A stretch of 64,000 nucleotides of DNA, taken from Reyranella aquatilis. GTDB lineage: Bacteria > Pseudomonadota > Alphaproteobacteria > Reyranellales > Reyranellaceae. The position numbers and the translations under genes are program-made. Below are positions 60,288-64,000 of the stretch, piece after piece. The stretch spans positions 169,018-233,017 of the forward strand of contig NZ_JAJISD010000011.1 in NCBI RefSeq assembly GCF_020880995.1. The letters run 5' to 3'. Numbering within the stretch: the stretch's first letter is position 1; each line of letters opens with the position of its first letter. The notes under the pieces are model-generated. The model searched no databases. It worked only from the letters and a program-made list of their open reading frames with translations, and was not told the DNA's origin.

Positions 60288-61268
60288 ATGACCCGCTACT
60301 TCGCGGCGCGCGCCATGCAGACCGCCGTCACGCTCCTGCTGATGAGCCTCGTCGTCTATCTGCTGATCGGCCTGATGCCGGGCGATCCGATCGACATGAT
60401 GATCTCGGGCGACCCGACCATGACCAGCGCCGACGCTGCACGCCTGCGTGCCGCCTACGGTCTCGACAAGCCACTGTTCGAACGATACCTCGCCTGGTTG
60501 CTGCAGGCGCTGCAGGGCAATTTCGGCTACTCGCGCTCCTTCGGCCAGCCGGTCCTCTCGGTCCTGTGGCCGCGCCTCCTGAATACGCTGCTGCTGGCCG
60601 GGGTTGCCTTCGTCCTGTCGGTGGCGATCGCCCTGCCGCTCGGCATGTGGGCCGCCGCCCATCCGCGCAGCCGCGCCGACTACCTGATCAACCTGCTTTG
60701 CTTCGGCGGTATTTCAGCTCCACCCTTCTGGCTGGCGCTGCTGCTGATCAGCCTGTTCGCCGTCAGGCTTGGCTGGCTGCCGGCTGGCGGCATGGCGGAC
60801 ATCCGGGCCGGCACTCCCTGGATGACGGCGCTGGCCGAGCAACTGCGCCACCTGGCGCTGCCCGTCCTGACCCTCACCCTCGTTCAACTCGGCGGCTACA
60901 CCCGCTTCATGCGCGGCGCGATGATCGAGGCGCTGCGGCAGGACTATGTGCGCACGGCGCGGGCCAAGGGCGCCCCGGAGCGGCTCGTTCTGTGGCGTCA
61001 TGCCTTCGCCAATGCCCTCTCACCGGTCCTGACGATCCTCGCCCTCTCCTTCGGCGGCCTCGTCTCCGGCGCGCTCATTACCGAGACGATGTTCGCCTGG
61101 CCCGGCATGGGCAAGGCAATCTACCAGGCCATCCTCGAGAACGACTACAACCTCGCCCTCGTGGGCCTGCTGGTCGCCACGGCCGCCACGATTGCCGGCA
61201 ACCTGCTGGCCGACCTCGCCTATGCCTGGGTCGACCCGCGGGTCTCGCTGGCGGAAGCGGCGCCATGA
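60288..61268 (+). CDS. ABC transporter permease (DppB/OppB type)
   Basis: 326 residues, about six membrane helices. N-terminal SLVVYLLIGLMPGDPIDMM is the DppB opening. The EAA loop facing the ATPase is DYVRTARAKGAPERLVLWRHAFANAL. Coupled to the next permease by ATGA. Confidence 0.94.
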   Translation: MTRYFAARAMQTAVTLLLMSLVVYLLIGLMPGDPIDMMISGDPTMTSADAARLRAAYGLDKPLFERYLAWLLQALQGNFGYSRSFGQPVLSVLWPRLLNTLLLAGVAFVLSVAIALPLGMWAAAHPRSRADYLINLLCFGGISAPPFWLALLLISLFAVRLGWLPAGGMADIRAGTPWMTALAEQLRHLALPVLTLTLVQLGGYTRFMRGAMIEALRQDYVRTARAKGAPERLVLWRHAFANALSPVLTILALSFGGLVSGALITETMFAWPGMGKAIYQAILENDYNLALVGLLVATAATIAGNLLADLAYAWVDPRVSLAEAAP

Positions 61269-62167
61269 CCGCCGTGGCGGCCCGTCCCGCCGCCTGGCGC
61301 CGCCTGCTGCGGCACCGCCTCGCCTGGGCCTCGCTGACGTTCCTCTCCGTCATGCTGGTGCTGGCGCTGGCCGCGCCGCTGATCGCCGAATTGCGCGGCA
61401 TCGATCCCACCCAGACCGACCTCTTTCGCCGCTTCGAAGGGCCCTCGGCGCAACACTGGCTGGGCACCGACGATCTCGGCCGCGACCTCTTCCAGCGCCT
61501 GCTCGACGGCGGTCGCGTCTCCCTGCTGGTCGGCATTTCGGGCGCGCTGCTCTCGGCGATCCTCGGCGCCGTCATCGGCGTGGTCGCCGGCTATCTCGGG
61601 GGACGACTGGACGCCTTCCTGATGCGGCTTACCGACGGCGTGATCTCGCTGCCGCTACTGCCCCTGCTGATCGTGCTGGCGGCCATCGATCCCAGGAAGC
61701 TCGGCATTCCGGCCGAGGTCGCGCAGTCGGAGATGTTCTCGCTCTATCGCATCGTGGTGATCGTCGCCCTGACCGGCTGGACCACAGTGGCACGGCTGGT
61801 GCGGGCCGAAACGCTGTCCCTGAAGGCCCGCGACTTCACGCGCGCCGCCGTGGCGCTGGGCGCCCGCCCGGGGCGCATCATGTTCCGCCACATCCTGCCC
61901 AACACGGCCGGCACGCTGGTCGTCGCCACCACCATGTCGGTGGGCACGCTGATCCTGTTCGAATCGACCCTGTCGTTCCTCGGCCTCGGCATCCAGCCGC
62001 CGGCCGCGAGCTGGGGCAACATGCTGACCGGCGCACAGGAGCTTCTCCAGGAAGCGCCCGTGCTGGCCCTGTGGCCCGGCCTTCTGATCTTCCTGACCGT
62101 GATCGCCTTCAACTTCCTGGGCGACGGACTGCAGGATGCCCTCGATCCCCGTAGCGAGAGACGCTGA
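61265..62167 (+). CDS. ABC transporter permease (DppC/OppC type)
   Basis: 300 residues from the ATG overlapping the DppB-type stop. HWLGTDDLGRDLFQRLLDGGRVSLLVG is the DppC N-terminal periplasmic hallmark. The EAA loop is DFTRAAVALGARPGRIMFRHILPN. The genes for the two ATPases (DppD/DppF) that would power the transporter are not found; an aspartoacylase-like gene follows 1 bp after the stop. Confidence 0.94.
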   Translation: MTAVAARPAAWRRLLRHRLAWASLTFLSVMLVLALAAPLIAELRGIDPTQTDLFRRFEGPSAQHWLGTDDLGRDLFQRLLDGGRVSLLVGISGALLSAILGAVIGVVAGYLGGRLDAFLMRLTDGVISLPLLPLLIVLAAIDPRKLGIPAEVAQSEMFSLYRIVVIVALTGWTTVARLVRAETLSLKARDFTRAAVALGARPGRIMFRHILPNTAGTLVVATTMSVGTLILFESTLSFLGLGIQPPAASWGNMLTGAQELLQEAPVLALWPGLLIFLTVIAFNFLGDGLQDALDPRSERR

Positions 62168-62168
62168 C

Positions 62169-63203
62169 ATGACCGACGCAACGCTCAAGTCCACCGAGTT
62201 CACCGCGATGAGCCGCCTCACGCCGGACATCGACCTCAATGCCGAGGGCAAGGCCACCGGCTTCGTGCGCGTGCCGCATTCGGTCCACCGCTCGGCCTAT
62301 GGCTGGATCCCGATCCCCATCGTTCGCATCAAGAACGGCGATGGTCCTAACGTGCTGATGCAGGCCGGCAACCACGGCGACGAATGGGAGGGCCAGATCG
62401 GGCTGGGCAACCTGATCCGCAGCCTCTCCCCCAAAGACATCAAGGGCCGGCTGGTGATCCTTCCCTCAGCCAATTTCCCGGCCGCGCTGGAAGGCCGCCG
62501 CACCTCGCCGATCGACGAGGGCAACCTCAACCGCTCCTTCCCCGGCGATGCCGAGGGCACGATCACCCAGCAGATCGCCTACTGGATCGAGCATGCGCTG
62601 CTGCCCGGCTTCGACTACGCCTTCGACTTCCATTCCGGCGGCAGCTCGCTCACCTACATTCCGAGTGCGCTGGCGCCGCGCCACCAGGACGCCGCGCGCA
62701 TGGAGAAGGTCATGGGCCTGCTCAAGGCCTTCGGCGCGCCGGTGAGCTACATCTCGGCCGCACCGCAAGGCGGCGGCCGCACCTTCACCTCGGCCTCGTA
62801 TCGCCAGGGCGTGGTCGGCATGGGCACGGAGCTGGGCGGCGGCGGGCTGGTCACGCCGGGTTCGCTCAAGGTCGCCGAGGACGGGATGCGTCGCGTGCTG
62901 GCCCATGTCGGCCTGCTGCAGGGACCGGTGCCCGCGCCCACGAAGACGCGCTTCACCGAAATCGGCGGCGACGACTACTACGTCTATGCGACGGACGGCG
63001 GCCTGTTCGAGCCGCTGGTCGAGCTGGGCGACGAGGTGAAGGAAGGCCAGCCGGCCGGCCGCATACACTTCCACCATACGCCGTGGCGCGAGCCCGAGAT
63101 CGTACACTTCAAGCGCGCCGGCCTGGTCCTCTGCAAACGCGTCCCCGCCCGCTGCGAGCGCGGCGACTGCCTGTTCCACCTCGCGACGGATCTGGCGGTG
63201 TGA
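62169..63203 (+). CDS. Succinylglutamate desuccinylase/aspartoacylase family hydrolase
   Basis: 344 residues, one base after the permease stop. M14-like zinc carboxypeptidase fold: QAGNHGDEWEGQIGL (HxxE zinc site), DEGNLNRSFPGDAEGT and YAFDFHSGGSS (third zinc histidine). The C-terminal beta domain contains DGGLFEPLVELGDEVKEGQPAGRI. Such enzymes deacylate N-acyl amino acids. Its place behind a peptide-type transporter suggests it processes the imported compound. Confidence 0.92.
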   Translation: MTDATLKSTEFTAMSRLTPDIDLNAEGKATGFVRVPHSVHRSAYGWIPIPIVRIKNGDGPNVLMQAGNHGDEWEGQIGLGNLIRSLSPKDIKGRLVILPSANFPAALEGRRTSPIDEGNLNRSFPGDAEGTITQQIAYWIEHALLPGFDYAFDFHSGGSSLTYIPSALAPRHQDAARMEKVMGLLKAFGAPVSYISAAPQGGGRTFTSASYRQGVVGMGTELGGGGLVTPGSLKVAEDGMRRVLAHVGLLQGPVPAPTKTRFTEIGGDDYYVYATDGGLFEPLVELGDEVKEGQPAGRIHFHHTPWREPEIVHFKRAGLVLCKRVPARCERGDCLFHLATDLAV

Positions 63204-63270
63204 TTAATCTCCATCGCACTTGCCAGTAGGGTGCCGTTACCGACCTACACCAAGACTATAGGGATAGGAG

Positions 63271-63870
63271 ATGGTCTACGTTCTGGACATGTCACCGTTG
63301 GAATGGGATCGAATAACGGTTCCACCCGATAGCGCTTGGCAAAAGTTGGTCGACGGCGTGCCGCTTCAGCAGAACGATATTCCGGTAGAGCCTCGGTTCA
63401 TTGGGCGCTTCAAGGTTCCAGATATCAGCATCCCTACCCAATATTTCATTTTTGTCTCCAGCCATGGCCGGGAAATCCTCGACGAATTAGCTCCGGGCTG
63501 CCTTGCCTACTTCCCGATGGAACTTCGCGTACCGGCCAGCATGCAGCCGGCGAAGAATTACTGGTTCGTCGAAGTCCTATCGCGCGCGCAACTCATCGAT
63601 TGGGATCGTTCGGAAACCGTTCCCCGCCTTGTTCGAGCGCCGGATGGCCGGGAGAGTCGCGCCCTCGCCGGGCGAGGTATTTGGGGCGCAGTGAAATTCA
63701 AGGCGATCACTCCCGATCTGCCGCCGCTGTGGCGTGAAATCGATGTCGATCGTCCAAACGTCAATTATTTCCAGAGCAAGTGGTCGATTTTTATGCGGGA
63801 CGAGTTCTGGCGCGAGTTGGATGGGAGATTTCCGGGGCAGCTCAGCGCGAGAAAAATCAAGGAAGACTGA
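63271..63870 (+). CDS. Hypothetical protein, possibly an Imm11/DUF1629-like immunity protein
   Basis: 199 residues; AGGGA six bases before the ATG. Lower GC than the neighbours and codon use less biased to G/C at third positions. No signal peptide or membrane segment. The end, LPPLWREIDVDRPNVNYFQSKWSIFMRDEFWRELDGRF, faintly recalls imm11/DUF1629-type proteins, which close with a similar 'F.s..f...l' stretch. The match is weak. It lies directly beside an IS5-family element, an accessory-region setting, and no toxin gene is visible within the window. Confidence 0.5.
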   Translation: MVYVLDMSPLEWDRITVPPDSAWQKLVDGVPLQQNDIPVEPRFIGRFKVPDISIPTQYFIFVSSHGREILDELAPGCLAYFPMELRVPASMQPAKNYWFVEVLSRAQLIDWDRSETVPRLVRAPDGRESRALAGRGIWGAVKFKAITPDLPPLWREIDVDRPNVNYFQSKWSIFMRDEFWRELDGRFPGQLSARKIKED

Positions 63871-63897
63871 GTCGCACCTAGGCTGTGGTGACAATTT

Positions 63898-64000
63898 CTA
63901 TTTGAGCCAGAGCATGATGCTGGCGAGCTTTACGAAGCCGAGGAAGTTTGCCGCCAGCTTGTCGTAGCGAGTTGCAATGCGTCGCCATTGCTTCAGTCTG
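63898..64000 (-). mobile_element. IS5-family transposase, C-terminal end (continues past the window)
   Basis: The minus-strand frame from the window edge reads RLKQWRRIATRYDKLAANFL then GFVKLASIMLWLK and stop at 63898. This is the closing segment of IS5-type transposases (the 'R.IATRYDKLA.N' block follows the catalytic glutamate). The terminal inverted repeat should lie just left of the stop, perhaps in GGCTGTGGTGACAA near 63881, but this cannot be tested without the other end. Confidence 0.85.

Overview
The window is a high-GC (roughly two-thirds GC), gene-dense stretch of an alphaproteobacterial chromosome. The alphaproteobacterial reading rests on an EipB-type envelope protein, a cysteine-poor DksA, DUF3553, a CCUCCC-bearing small RNA, and ECF-sigma and photo-oxidative-stress type clusters. 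The many CoA-transferase, M81 peptidase, D-aminoacylase and orphan ABC binding-protein genes would fit a soil or freshwater oligotroph (for example a Reyranella-like lineage), but the genus is a guess.

Layout. 1-4.3 kb: acyl-CoA metabolism (HMG-CoA-lyase-like, cupin, class III CoA-transferase), then a small exported-protein/unknown/hydrolase operon. 4.3-7.4 kb (minus): rhodanese, acyl-CoA synthetase, DUF3237, LysE exporter. 7.5-9.6 kb (minus): glutamine-dependent NAD synthetase. 9.6-16.8 kb: a 7.15-kb genomic island bounded by a perfect 72-bp direct repeat of tRNA-Val(GAC). Its integrase is a frameshifted pseudogene. Its cargo is HlyD-like, DUF3604 (PHP-like), parvulin-type isomerase and HupE/UreJ-like, plus a decayed IS5-family transposase. 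16.9-21.2 kb: N-formylglutamate amidohydrolase, a convincing minus-strand small RNA, then an M81 peptidase / D-aminoacylase operon. 21.2-24.7 kb: dksA, a bufferin (bufABC) operon, DUF3553, mobA. 24.7-30.8 kb: a hydratase, DUF4424, and a 1417-residue RTX protein built from 14 tandem repeats of about 88 residues. 31-39 kb: pdeM and eipB, then a photolyase / FAD-oxidoreductase / DUF1365 / cyclopropane-synthase-like / MFS operon that resembles singlet-oxygen response clusters. 39-43.4 kb (minus): ECF sigma factor, anti-sigma, periplasmic sensor, DUF1800 and DUF1501 in one operon. 43.5-52.4 kb: gamma-glutamyltransferase with an overlapping binding protein, a 58-residue membrane protein, a YqhA-family protein, an MscS channel, a Baeyer-Villiger-type monooxygenase, a lipoprotein, a single-domain response regulator and a DUF333 protein. 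52.4-58.6 kb: a DHA2 exporter, a Zur-box-linked DUF1826/COG0523 pair, TspO, DUF1345, a TRIC-like channel and pyrE. 58.6-63.2 kb: a peptide-type ABC binding protein with two permeases but no ATPase, followed by an aspartoacylase-family hydrolase. 63.2-64 kb: an orphan gene of lower GC and the C-terminal end of another IS5-family transposase cut by the window edge.

Best candidates for something not well described are: the island cassette around DUF3604; the ECF-sigma/periplasmic-sensor/DUF1800/DUF1501 operon; the small RNA at about 17.9 kb; and the compact bufABC operon, whose family is known as copper-binding modified peptides but which here lacks the usual membrane partner. Start codons were moved from the longest frame wherever a Shine-Dalgarno sequence, signal peptide or stop/start overlap argued for it.
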